This document shows, one piece after another, positions 53,227-61,681 of a stretch of 64,000 nucleotides of DNA; positions within the stretch are counted from its first letter, which is position 1, and each line of letters begins with the position of its first letter. A program made the position numbers and the translations under genes. The DNA is from Vitreoscilla massiliensis. GTDB taxonomy: Bacteria; Pseudomonadota; Gammaproteobacteria; Burkholderiales; Neisseriaceae. Location: contig NZ_LN898216.1 of the NCBI RefSeq assembly GCF_001457815.1, forward strand, positions 1-64,000. The letters run 5' to 3'. The notes beneath the pieces were generated by a model that was not told the DNA's origin, searched no databases, and saw only the letters and a program-made list of their open reading frames with translations.

Positions 53227-53346
53227 GTGCTTGCTTACACCACATTTTATTGCAATAAGCACAGCATTGCTCGACGCACACGCACCGAGCATGGCACAGT
53301 AGCAGCATAGTGCTGTACTCACCACCACTTGTTTGAGCACAAAGCC

Positions 53347-53631
53347 ATGGAAAATCCCTACCAAACACCAAAACGCAAAATCCCCAAGCACGAACTCACC
53401 CACCTCAACAGCAAACAGCTGTGGCTAAAAATCATCGCTTTGGTCGTATTGGCGTGTTTGTTTTTACCGGCATTGTTTTACGGTTTGTGCTTCTTAATCT
53501 TATCCACAAGCGGCATGAACGACTCCACGTTTTTAATCGGCGGCTTATTGGGTTTGGTGGTGGCGCTGTTAACAGGCTATGGCTTTATGAAGCTATTGCG
53601 TTGGCGGGGCGATGACAAAGGTGATGTTTAA
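53347..53631 (+). CDS. Small membrane protein 2 of the radical SAM cluster
   Basis: This 94-residue protein has a basic N-terminus and two membrane segments (about 28-50 and 58-82). The first contains LPALFYGLCF. Its overall layout repeats that of the 66-residue protein upstream, so the two are probably paralogues. No known family. Confidence 0.6.
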   Translation: MENPYQTPKRKIPKHELTHLNSKQLWLKIIALVVLACLFLPALFYGLCFLILSTSGMNDSTFLIGGLLGLVVALLTGYGFMKLLRWRGDDKGDV

Positions 53632-53763
53632 AGCCATGTGGCAACACTTAGTATGTAAAGGAAAACCGATGACAGCATCAGACCAAGACCACAACCCAGA
53701 AGACACTCTTAGGATTGCATCACTCAATAGTTGCGCTGCAAGAAATGGTGTAAGGAGATCAAT

Positions 53764-54540
53764 ATGGCAAAACCGTCTTCTGAGCAGTTACCCGACATCC
53801 GCACCGTGGCTTTGCTGCTGTCGCCCTTGCTCATCTTGGGCATATTGGGACTGGTATTGGGCAATCAAAGACTGCAATTATTGGCTGTGTTCGGCCTGTA
53901 TTGCTACGTACTCTCTCTTTGCTATATCGCTTGGCTGCATTATCAACAAGCATTTGAGCACAAATTCAATACTCCTAAAACCATATCCCCACCAACCGCC
54001 CAAAGCATGGCATGGTGGTGTTTGCCACTCATATTCGTGAGCGCCTATGCTGTATTCTTCGGCAATGCCATGTTAATCATTTTCGGAGCGGTCAGCTTAA
54101 TCGCCTATATTGTCATGGTGTTTTTCTTTTCCAAACTCCAGCATCGTTATCAAGCGCAGCGCCCCATGCGCAAGCCCAATGCCAAAGCTCTCACCAGCAC
54201 ACCCTCAACTACCCAAGCCATCAGCCCATCTCGCCAATCGTCACCCATCATTCAACCCACACGTTCTCCCACTCAAGCATCACCTATGGTTCAGCCCATC
54301 ACAACGCCTGCTCAAGCATCACCCATCGTTCGACCCACAACTGCGCCCATTCAAGCATCACGGACCACGCCGTCCACAAAGTCCCGCAAAAAACGGCACA
54401 ATACCGTCAGGCTCAAGCCCAAAGGCAGCGCTTCCAACTCAAACGGCCCCGTCATCATCGTTGTCCTTATACTGGCTGGCGTCGGATTGGTGGTGTTATT
54501 GCTGCCCATCATCTTCATTGGGGCGTGTTTTTTGCAATAA
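53764..54540 (+). CDS. Membrane protein 3 with 13-residue repeats
   Basis: This 258-residue protein has four membrane segments in the first 130 residues, a long Ser/Pro/Thr/Gln-rich middle, and a final membrane segment. The middle holds three tandem 13-residue repeats of the type SPIIQPTRSPTQA (54241-54357). The last segment ends LLLPIIFIGACF, matching the end of the next protein. AAGGAG upstream fixes the start at 53764. No known family. Confidence 0.65.
   Translation: MAKPSSEQLPDIRTVALLLSPLLILGILGLVLGNQRLQLLAVFGLYCYVLSLCYIAWLHYQQAFEHKFNTPKTISPPTAQSMAWWCLPLIFVSAYAVFFGNAMLIIFGAVSLIAYIVMVFFFSKLQHRYQAQRPMRKPNAKALTSTPSTTQAISPSRQSSPIIQPTRSPTQASPMVQPITTPAQASPIVRPTTAPIQASRTTPSTKSRKKRHNTVRLKPKGSASNSNGPVIIVVLILAGVGLVVLLLPIIFIGACFLQ
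54241..54357 (+). repeat. Three tandem 39-bp repeats
   Basis: Units at 54241-54279, 54280-54318 and 54319-54357 each begin TCACC and end CAAGCA. They encode 13-residue Ser/Pro/Gln repeats within the preceding gene. Confidence 0.8.
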
Positions 54541-54574
54541 CCCAGATTCACAGTCAAAATTTAGGATGCATACC

Positions 54575-54955
54575 ATGCTCAATCGCCCTTACTACCGTTG
54601 GATAAAAATCACTATCCTGTTATTGGTCTTTATCGCCAGTGTATGCGCACTGAGTTCTGGTGACCAGCTTTGGGTGATGATAGGCACACTAAGCATGGGC
54701 ATCTTGTGCGTGTTTATCATCCCCTTTCTGCAACTCACCTACCAAGAATTCAAAGAGCGCGCCCTCACCTTCGCATACTCTGACCCACACGATGACACTT
54801 CTCCCGCCCAAACAGGCAAACTCAGGTGCTTAGTCAAAACCCTCATCACGACGATGTCGGTACTCAAACCCATCATCATCGGTCTCTTTGTCATCACCGG
54901 TGTGGGCGTATTGTTGTTACCGATTGCTTTCATAGCCTTGTGTTTCAGCAGTTGA
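54575..54955 (+). CDS. Small membrane protein 4 of the radical SAM cluster
   Basis: This 126-residue protein has three membrane segments (about 10-27, 32-52 and 100-122). Its C-terminus GVGVLLLPIAFIALCF closely follows that of the upstream protein. AGGA lies 8 bases before ATG 54575. A single DUS follows the stop (54963-54975). No known family. Confidence 0.6.
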   Translation: MLNRPYYRWIKITILLLVFIASVCALSSGDQLWVMIGTLSMGILCVFIIPFLQLTYQEFKERALTFAYSDPHDDTSPAQTGKLRCLVKTLITTMSVLKPIIIGLFVITGVGVLLLPIAFIALCFSS

Positions 54956-54962
54956 TGTGGGT

Positions 54963-54975
54963 TTACAGGCCGCTT
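54963..54975 (-). repeat. Single DUS
   Basis: TTACAGGCCGCTT is an unpaired copy inside the cluster of small membrane-protein genes. Confidence 0.6.
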
Positions 54976-55114
54976 GTCTGGCTGCACTGAGACTTCAAGG
55001 TGCAGCAAATGACATATGCACACGCACTGTGTGTCTTATGTCAGTGCTTGCCCTACACTGCAATTGCACCCAGCGCGTTGGCGCCGTGACCGCATCCGTG
55101 TGAAAGGTCTTACC

Positions 55115-55609
55115 ATGCCTCATTTCCATCAAGCCAAACCAAGTCCTCCACAGCAAACGCCCAGCAGCGACCACTTCTGCTGCCAGCAGCGCCTGCACAC
55201 CATCATGGGCATTGCCTCGTGGCTGCTTTCCTTATTGGGCTTGTATGCTTTGTTGTTAGGTGCGCTGATATTCAATACAGATTGGCATGACATTGGCCGG
55301 ATATTGTTGTTGTATGCCGCGGTGTTTTTCATCAGTGCCAGGGTTTTATATCGCCGACGTCAGGTGCAAGCTCCCACTCATACACAAGGCATGATGGGCA
55401 TGGTCTTGCTGTTGTTTTTGTATCTGCCCGCGCTGTTTTCTGGCCTGTGCTTGGGTACTTGGTTTGTATCACCTGCACCAAGCAACGTGCTCAGTCATGT
55501 TGCAATCTGGTTTTGGTCTTACCAACACTGGGGACTCATGGCCTTATTGGCCAGTTATGTTGTTTATGGCGTGTGGCGTCTGCAGCTGAATAGGCGTACC
55601 CGCCATTAA
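55115..55609 (+). CDS. Small membrane protein 5 of the radical SAM cluster
   Basis: This 164-residue protein has four membrane segments (about 28-48, 55-75, 92-112 and 130-152). The third contains LLLFLYLPALFSGLC, nearly identical to the segment in the next gene, so the two are paralogues. AAAGG upstream supports ATG 55115. No known family. Confidence 0.65.
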   Translation: MPHFHQAKPSPPQQTPSSDHFCCQQRLHTIMGIASWLLSLLGLYALLLGALIFNTDWHDIGRILLLYAAVFFISARVLYRRRQVQAPTHTQGMMGMVLLLFLYLPALFSGLCLGTWFVSPAPSNVLSHVAIWFWSYQHWGLMALLASYVVYGVWRLQLNRRTRH

Positions 55610-55619
55610 GCAGTACTGT

Positions 55620-55632
55620 TTACAGGCCGCTT
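55620..55632 (-). repeat. Single DUS
   Basis: TTACAGGCCGCTT lies between two paralogous membrane-protein genes, just after the stop of the first. Confidence 0.6.
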
Positions 55633-55663
55633 GTATGGCAACACAGTCTGCACCTCTGAAAGC

Positions 55664-56134
55664 ATGAACATGAATAATATGCATACGGACAAGCATGTCG
55701 CCACACCCATCTTCCCCACATGGATAATGTTGGTCATGGATTTGTGGCTGGTAACAGGTGTGATCAGCTTGTTATTGGCGCTGTGGTTTTTGCCGTTTGA
55801 TACGCCATGGCGTGCAACCGGCTGGTTGATGTTGGAATATGGATTGATGCTTTGCGCCAGTGCGCTGATGTTGCGCTGGCAGTTTACGCGCCAGCAAGCC
55901 CCGCGCAGCCAAACCATCCGCAGCATCGTCTTGTTATTGTTTCTGTATGTGCCCACGCTGCTGTCTGGGCTGTGTGTCACCATGCTGTGGACGCCACCAA
56001 AATGGAGGCTGGCATTCCACTCCTTACAACACTTTTTTTGGCAATACCATGGCTGGCTGTTAATGACCGTGTTAATCGGTTATGTTGTCTGTGCCTGCTG
56101 TTTGTCGGTCTACCAACGTCGCCACCCCTCTTAA
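55664..56134 (+). CDS. Small membrane protein 6 of the radical SAM cluster
   Basis: This 156-residue protein repeats the four-segment layout of the preceding gene, with LLLFLYVPTLLSGLC in the third segment and a basic C-terminus. The start could also be at one of the next ATG codons. It ends 22 bases before the radical SAM gene. No known family. Confidence 0.65.
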   Translation: MNMNNMHTDKHVATPIFPTWIMLVMDLWLVTGVISLLLALWFLPFDTPWRATGWLMLEYGLMLCASALMLRWQFTRQQAPRSQTIRSIVLLLFLYVPTLLSGLCVTMLWTPPKWRLAFHSLQHFFWQYHGWLLMTVLIGYVVCACCLSVYQRRHPS

Positions 56135-56156
56135 ACGCATTTACAGGACGCTTGTT

Positions 56157-57587
56157 ATGTCGCGCAAAAACCGCCCTTACCATTTCTACGACACCACCGG
56201 CAGCATCTGCTCCACCTGTTACAGACAGATTGAAGCCAAAATTTTGTTCAAAGACGGCAAAGTGTATATGGACAAATGGTGTCCGCAACACGGCACGGAG
56301 CGCGTGCTCATCAGCGACGATGAAGAATATTACCGTTTGGGGCGCGAGGTGTTTGTGAAGCGGCCTGAAATGCCGCAAACCTTTAACACGCGCATGCATT
56401 ACGGCTGCCCTTACGATTGTGGTCTCTGCCCCGACCACATGCAGCACTCGTGTCTGTCCATCATCGAAATCAACGAGGCTTGCAATCTCAATTGCCCAGT
56501 GTGTTTTGCCGCCAGCGGCACCCACAAACACACCCACCATAGCCTAGAAAACATCATTGCCATGTTAGACACGGTGGTGAAAAATGAAGGCGAACCCGAT
56601 GTGGTGCAATTGTCTGGTGGCGAGCCGACACTGCATCCGCAGTTTTTTGAAATATTGGCGGCGGCGCGAGCGCGGCCAATTAAGCACTTGATGATCAACA
56701 CCAATGGCATCCGCATCGCGCAAGAGCCTGAGTTTGTCGCCAAGCTGGCCGAATTTGGCCGCCATGGTTTGGAAATCTATTTGCAATTCGATTCGATGCG
56801 GCCTGAAGTATTGAAAACCTTGCGCGGCGCCGATTTGAGCCGCATCCGCCGCCAAGCATTAGAGAATTTAAACCAACACAATCTGTCTACCACGCTGGTG
56901 GTGACGGTGGCACGCGGCCACAACGACGACGAATTGGGCGACATCATTCGCTTTGCCCAAAGCCAGCCGTGTGTGCGTGGCGTGACCCTCCAGCCGATAC
57001 AACAAGCCGGTCGTCAAACTGGTGTCGCCGCCGACAACCGCCTAACCGTCAGCGAGATACGCCGCAACATCATCCAGCAATCAGGCATCTTCGATGCCGC
57101 CGACATCGTGCCCGTACCGTGCAATCCCGATACCTTGGCCATGGCTTACGCCTTGAAAGTCGGCGACACGCTCACGCCGCTCACCCGCTATTTTGAGCCG
57201 CAAACCTTGGTCGAAGGCAGCGCCAACACCATTGTGTTTGAACACGATGTCGATTTAAAACAGCAAGTGTTCAAGCTGTTTTCCACCAACCACAGCCCCG
57301 AATCACAAGCTTCGTGCTTGAGCGAATTGATGTGTTGTCTGCCACAAATCGCTGCGCCGAATCTCAGTTATGAAAACGTGTTTCGCATCTTGATTGTGCA
57401 ATTCATGGACGCCACCAACCTCGACATCCGCGCCTTGAAAAAATCGTGCATCCACTTCGCCACCGCCGATGGCCGCATGATTCCATTTGAAAGCCACAAC
57501 CTCTTTTACCGCCCCGAACAAGCCGCCTTATTACAAGGCTTGCGCGAGAAGATTGAGCAAACGCATACCGTGTGGGCGCAAGTTTGA
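56157..57587 (+). CDS. Radical SAM enzyme of the MJ0619/Tes type
   Basis: This 476-residue protein carries three Cys groups. An N-terminal C18-x2-C21 and C42-P-x-H45-G pair (ICSTC, WCPQHG) suggests a small metal site. C84, C88, C91 and C99 (HYGCPYDCGLC) suggest an extra Fe-S cluster. The radical SAM motif CNLNCPVC (C109, C113, C116) is followed by QLSGGEPTLHP. This layout is that of the COG1964 group, including MJ0619 and the archaeal tetraether lipid synthase Tes, which works on C-H bonds of lipid chains. The substrate here is unknown. ATG 56157 follows a decayed DUS (TTTACAGGACGCTT). It closes the Lgt-like/small-membrane-protein unit. Confidence 0.85.
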   Translation: MSRKNRPYHFYDTTGSICSTCYRQIEAKILFKDGKVYMDKWCPQHGTERVLISDDEEYYRLGREVFVKRPEMPQTFNTRMHYGCPYDCGLCPDHMQHSCLSIIEINEACNLNCPVCFAASGTHKHTHHSLENIIAMLDTVVKNEGEPDVVQLSGGEPTLHPQFFEILAAARARPIKHLMINTNGIRIAQEPEFVAKLAEFGRHGLEIYLQFDSMRPEVLKTLRGADLSRIRRQALENLNQHNLSTTLVVTVARGHNDDELGDIIRFAQSQPCVRGVTLQPIQQAGRQTGVAADNRLTVSEIRRNIIQQSGIFDAADIVPVPCNPDTLAMAYALKVGDTLTPLTRYFEPQTLVEGSANTIVFEHDVDLKQQVFKLFSTNHSPESQASCLSELMCCLPQIAAPNLSYENVFRILIVQFMDATNLDIRALKKSCIHFATADGRMIPFESHNLFYRPEQAALLQGLREKIEQTHTVWAQV

Positions 57588-57674
57588 CTATGATGTGCGC
57601 ATGTCACACCTAGATGACTTGGCTTTGCATTGAGCGGCTTACAGGCCGCTTTTCTACTGCCATCAAGGAGGCTC

Positions 57675-59531
57675 ATGCGCAATTTACTCAATCTCAAGCA
57701 ACAGCAAAACCTCAAATATGTGTTGATGTTAGCTTTGCTGTTGGCTTTCAGTGTTTCGTTTTACCACAGCAATGCGTGGCTGCAGCTGTGTTATGGCTTG
57801 GCGATTTTTTTGTTTGGCATGCAGTGCATAGAAGAAGGTTTGCAACGCGCTGCCGGCGGTTATTTGGAACGCCTGCTGAACAAATCCACCGACACGCCGT
57901 TTAAAGGTTTGTTGTTCGGGATGGGTGCCACGTTTGTGTTGCAATCCAGCACCTTGGTGTCGCTACTGACCATTGCGTTTTTAAGCGCCGGTTTAATCGG
58001 CTTGGGCGCAGGGGTGGCGGTGTTATTGGGTACCAACTTGGGCGCGACCAGTGGCATTTGGTTGCTGGCGCTGGCCGGACAAAACATCAGCCTGAGCGTG
58101 ATGGCCTTGCCTTTGCTGTTTTTTGGCGTGTTGGCGAGTTTTTTTGGCGACAAAGGCAAGGCGTTTGGGCGCGCACTGATGGGCATAGGCTTTATCTTTG
58201 TTGGCATCGATGCCATCAAGCAAGGTTTTACCGACATGGGCGGCGCGGTCGATTTCACCCAATTGCACGTCAGCGGCATCACCGAAATTTTGATTTTCAT
58301 TGCCATCGGTTTGCTGCTCACGGTGGTGTTGCAGTCTACCCACGCCGCCTTGATTTTGACTTTAGCTGCTTTGGCCGGTGGGCAAATCGCGCCCGAACAG
58401 GCGTTTGCCTTGGCCATAGGTTCCAACGTCGGCAGCAGCATCACCACTGCCTTTGTTGGCTTTTTGGGCAGCGAACGCAATGGCCAACGCTTGGCCTTGG
58501 CGCATGTGTTGTTCAACATCGTCACCGCCTTATTGAGCCTGTTGTTGTTTGTGCCATTAAGCTGGTTGGTATTGCAATCCACCGCGTGGGTGGGCTTGGG
58601 CGACAACAGCATGATACAACTGGCGCTGTTTCACACCTTGTTTAACGTCTTGGGCGTGGTGGTGTTTTGGCGTTTTCAAAGCCAGTTGGCGACCAAACTG
58701 CAGCAATGGTTGCCTGAGCGCGCCGAACAACAGCTGCCGACCTTGATTGCCGAGCCACACGAAACCCGCCCTGCCAGCAAAAAGTCCAGCACCGAAGCGG
58801 TATACCTGAGCAAAAGCAGTTTGCGCGCCTCTGATACCGCGGTATTGGCAGTGGTGAATGAAATTCGCCATTTGAGCCGTTTGACGCTGGAAGTGATGTG
58901 CCATGCGGTGTATGTGCCGGCGCAGCAATTGTTTTCGGGCCTCACGGACAACGACGATTTGCGTTTACAGGCCGCCCAATTGCCATTGCAATTGGATGCC
59001 GATGCCTTGTACCAACAACACATCAAAGGCGTGTACAGCGAATTACTCGGCTACATCAACCGCATCGAAGTGCCACTGTCGGATGAACAAGAAAGCATCT
59101 TACAAAGCTGCCAAGCGCTGGCCTTGCAGTTTGCCGAAGCAGTGAAAGACAGCAAGCATTTGCAGAAAAACCTGCAACTGTATTTGCAAAGCGACGATGA
59201 GGTGCAGCATTACTATGCGCGTTTGCGCGAGTATGTGTTTGGCTTGTTGCTGCAAGTGGCTCCGTTAAGCCAAGACGGTGCGGCCTCGCTGTTGGCGCAA
59301 CAAGCGCAGTTGCAACAAGGCATGCAGCAGTTTGAATTGTCGTTTAGCCGCGAGGTATTGGCCGGTTTGCGCGAGGGCAAACTCAGCGACAGGCAAACCA
59401 GCTCGCTGATGAACGACATTGCTTACGCGCGCCGCATTGGTCACAGCTTATTGGAAATTTTGGAACAAGCGCAGCAATTGCTGGCGCAAGCGCCGGCGGT
59501 TGAGGCGAAAGATGAGCCTGTTATGGCTTAG
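57675..59531 (+). CDS. Na/Pi cotransporter family protein
   Basis: This 618-residue protein has two inverted membrane repeats with the Na/Pi motifs FVLQSSTLVSLLT and VVLQSTHAALILT, and GTNLGATSG and GSNVGSSIT beside them. The C-terminal 220 residues form a PhoU-like helical domain in the cytoplasm. This is the NptA/YjbB layout, which exports or imports phosphate. AAGGAGG upstream fixes the start. A self-pairing DUS (57633-57650) lies in the leader. Confidence 0.93.
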   Translation: MRNLLNLKQQQNLKYVLMLALLLAFSVSFYHSNAWLQLCYGLAIFLFGMQCIEEGLQRAAGGYLERLLNKSTDTPFKGLLFGMGATFVLQSSTLVSLLTIAFLSAGLIGLGAGVAVLLGTNLGATSGIWLLALAGQNISLSVMALPLLFFGVLASFFGDKGKAFGRALMGIGFIFVGIDAIKQGFTDMGGAVDFTQLHVSGITEILIFIAIGLLLTVVLQSTHAALILTLAALAGGQIAPEQAFALAIGSNVGSSITTAFVGFLGSERNGQRLALAHVLFNIVTALLSLLLFVPLSWLVLQSTAWVGLGDNSMIQLALFHTLFNVLGVVVFWRFQSQLATKLQQWLPERAEQQLPTLIAEPHETRPASKKSSTEAVYLSKSSLRASDTAVLAVVNEIRHLSRLTLEVMCHAVYVPAQQLFSGLTDNDDLRLQAAQLPLQLDADALYQQHIKGVYSELLGYINRIEVPLSDEQESILQSCQALALQFAEAVKDSKHLQKNLQLYLQSDDEVQHYYARLREYVFGLLLQVAPLSQDGAASLLAQQAQLQQGMQQFELSFSREVLAGLREGKLSDRQTSSLMNDIAYARRIGHSLLEILEQAQQLLAQAPAVEAKDEPVMA

Positions 59532-59561
59532 GCTTAATGTCTATGCTTTAACACCACATGT

Positions 59562-59592
59562 GTTTACAGGCCGCATTCAGCGGCCTGTAAAC
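59562..59592. terminator. Bidirectional outward-facing DUS pair
   Basis: GTTTACAGGCCGC and GCGGCCTGTAAAC form a 13-bp stem with a 5-nt loop between convergent genes. Confidence 0.7.
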
Positions 59593-59612
59593 CTGTTGAT
59601 TACCGAAATTCT

Positions 59613-59855
59613 TTAAGCTTGCCCACAATCGGGCTTGTGAATGTGCTCGGTAGAGGCAGGGAATTGTTCCCACAAATGCATGGCGCGCGACGGTCGCAAG
59701 CGCAGCGTGCCGCCGCAATTGGGACAAGTCTCGTGCAAATGGCCGTTGGCACACGAGGCGCAAAACGTGCATTCAAACGAACAAATGTACGCCCGCTCAG
59801 AATCGGCGGGCAAGGCAGCATCACAACATTCACAATTCGGGCGCATCTCCAACAT
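59613..59855 (-). CDS. DUF1272 family zinc-ribbon-like protein
   Basis: This 80-residue protein matches DUF1272: MLEMRPNCECCDAALP, AYICSFECTFCASCA and CPNCGGTLRLRP. Nine Cys in CxxC-like pairs suggest two zinc sites. The function is unknown. It is a single-gene unit. Confidence 0.9.
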   Translation of the reverse strand: MLEMRPNCECCDAALPADSERAYICSFECTFCASCANGHLHETCPNCGGTLRLRPSRAMHLWEQFPASTEHIHKPDCGQA

Positions 59856-59945
59856 GGTCAGTCCTCTATCGCTTATTGAACACCACCCGATTGTAGCGCT
59901 ATTTTGTGTTCTATCAAGTGTTTGCCATCAAGCCGCACAAAAAAA

Positions 59946-59972
59946 TACAGGCCGCATGTAAGCGGCCTGTAA
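59946..59972 (-). terminator. Outward-facing DUS pair after the aldehyde dehydrogenase gene
   Basis: TACAGGCCGC and GCGGCCTGTA form a 10-bp stem with a 6-nt loop. On the minus strand the stem is followed by TTTTT, complementing the A-run at 59940-59944. It lies 23 bases past the gene's stop. Confidence 0.75.
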
Positions 59973-59994
59973 GGCATTTCAAACCAGCGCAGAC

Positions 59995-61440
59995 TTATTC
60001 AGCCCAGCCTGAAATGAATTTGCTGTCCATGAATTCTTCCAAACCAAACACACCGCCTTCACGGGCGCGACCAGAGGCTTTAACACCACCGAACGCAGCA
60101 CCACGGGCGCGGCTCTTGCCATTCATTTCCACCATGCCGGCCTGTAACTGACGGCTCAAGCGGCGGCGGCGTTCCACGTCTTGGGTTTGCACATAATTGG
60201 TCAAACCGTAAATGGTGTCGTTGGCAATCGCCACCGCTTCTTCTTCGGTGTCGAATGGAATGATGGCCAATACTGGGCCAAAGATTTCATTTTTGGCGAT
60301 GCCCATTTCATTGTTCACATCGGCAAACACGGTTGGGCGCACAAAATAACCTTCGCTCAAATGCTCTGGCAAACCAGTCCCACCAGACACCAAACGCGCA
60401 CCTTCGTTAATACCGTCTTGAATCAAGCCTTGGATTTTGTCGAATTGCACTTTGGAAATCACCGGGCCGATGTGCGCACCTTCTTTGTGGGCAATGTCGA
60501 CCGCAGTGGCATCAGCCACTTCTTTGGCAATGGCCACAGCTTTGTCGTAAAACGGACGCTCTACCAACATGCGTGTCGGTGCATTGCACGATTGACCAGA
60601 GTTGTAGAAGCAATGGCGCACACCGCGGGCAACCGCATCTTCGTCGGCATCGGCAAACACCAAGTTCGCGCCTTTACCGCCCAATTCCAACACCACTTTT
60701 TTCACCGTATCGGCAGCGGCTTTGGTAATCGCCACACCGGCGCGGGTAGAGCCAGTAAACGACACCATGTCCACATCCGGATGGGTAGACAATTGTGTAC
60801 CCACACCGACGCCATCACCATTAACCATATTGTAAACGCCAGCCGGCAAGCCCGCTTCGTCAACGATTTCTGTCCACACGATGGACGACAATGGCGCAAT
60901 TTCAGACGGTTTCAAAATCACCGTGTCGCCAGCCAAAATCGCTGGGATGACTTTCAAAGTCACTTGGTTCATCGGCCAGTTCCACGGCGTAATCGACGCG
61001 ACCACACCAACTGGTTCCCATGCAATCATGGTGTCTGGGGTATCGGCGCTCAATGGGCGCACGAATTTGAAGTCTTTGAACGCGGCAATGAAGTTTTCAA
61101 TGTGGTAGACACCGCAATCGACTTGGTCATCCAAAGACATGTCTTGTGGCGCACCCATTTCCAAGCTGATGGCACGGGCCATGTCTTTGGCGCGGCGTTT
61201 GTAGATGTCCAAAATCTTTTCCACATAAGCCAGACGCTCGGCAGGCGCAGTCGCGGCCCAAGCAGGGAATGCGGCTTTGGCAGCAGCCACGGCAGCATCG
61301 GTATCGGCTTTGTCACCAATCGAAATCACCGCCACGGCTTTTTCAGTCGATGGGTCTATCACTTCCAAATCGTTTGCTTTGGTAGGGTTGACCCATTTGC
61401 CATTGATGTAAAACTGACGGTAATCCAATAATTGTGTCAT
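59995..61440 (-). CDS. Aldehyde dehydrogenase family protein
   Basis: This 481-residue NAD(P)-dependent enzyme oxidises an aldehyde to its acid. The block ITPWNWPMNQV, the cofactor loop SFTGSTRAGVAI, the general-base Glu in ELGGKGANLVFADAD and the nucleophile Cys in NSGQSCNAPTRMLV are all present. Length is typical; the substrate is not evident. GAGGAG upstream fixes the start. A near-DUS (GCCGGCCTGTAA) lies inside the gene near 60137. Confidence 0.93.
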   Translation of the reverse strand: MTQLLDYRQFYINGKWVNPTKANDLEVIDPSTEKAVAVISIGDKADTDAAVAAAKAAFPAWAATAPAERLAYVEKILDIYKRRAKDMARAISLEMGAPQDMSLDDQVDCGVYHIENFIAAFKDFKFVRPLSADTPDTMIAWEPVGVVASITPWNWPMNQVTLKVIPAILAGDTVILKPSEIAPLSSIVWTEIVDEAGLPAGVYNMVNGDGVGVGTQLSTHPDVDMVSFTGSTRAGVAITKAAADTVKKVVLELGGKGANLVFADADEDAVARGVRHCFYNSGQSCNAPTRMLVERPFYDKAVAIAKEVADATAVDIAHKEGAHIGPVISKVQFDKIQGLIQDGINEGARLVSGGTGLPEHLSEGYFVRPTVFADVNNEMGIAKNEIFGPVLAIIPFDTEEEAVAIANDTIYGLTNYVQTQDVERRRRLSRQLQAGMVEMNGKSRARGAAFGGVKASGRAREGGVFGLEEFMDSKFISGWAE

Positions 61441-61661
61441 GTATTTCTCCTCTGTTTATCACACTTGAGTATTCGCCAAGACTCTTGTTTCGCCTAACAA
61501 AACAAGGCCTTGTTATTGCAATCATCTGTTACTTATTCAATCAAAATCAGTTATTCACAAGCCACACCACGATACCTGAGAAGGTATTTTGCGGCAACCA
61601 CCCCCAGCCACTTCTTACACACACTGACATTCAGGGGCTTGATTCGATTAAGAAGAAAGGC

Positions 61662-61672
61662 TTACAGGCCGC
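61662..61672 (-). repeat. Single DUS
   Basis: TTACAGGCCGC is an unpaired copy just past the stop of the DMT transporter gene. Confidence 0.6.
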
Positions 61673-61681
61673 TCTGGCTGT

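Noticed and set aside
53670..54040. Open frame with a fair ribosome binding site starting near 53670
   Set aside because: It overlaps the 258-residue membrane-protein gene in another frame, has Cys/Trp-rich low-quality sequence, and the overlapping gene has a better ribosome binding site.
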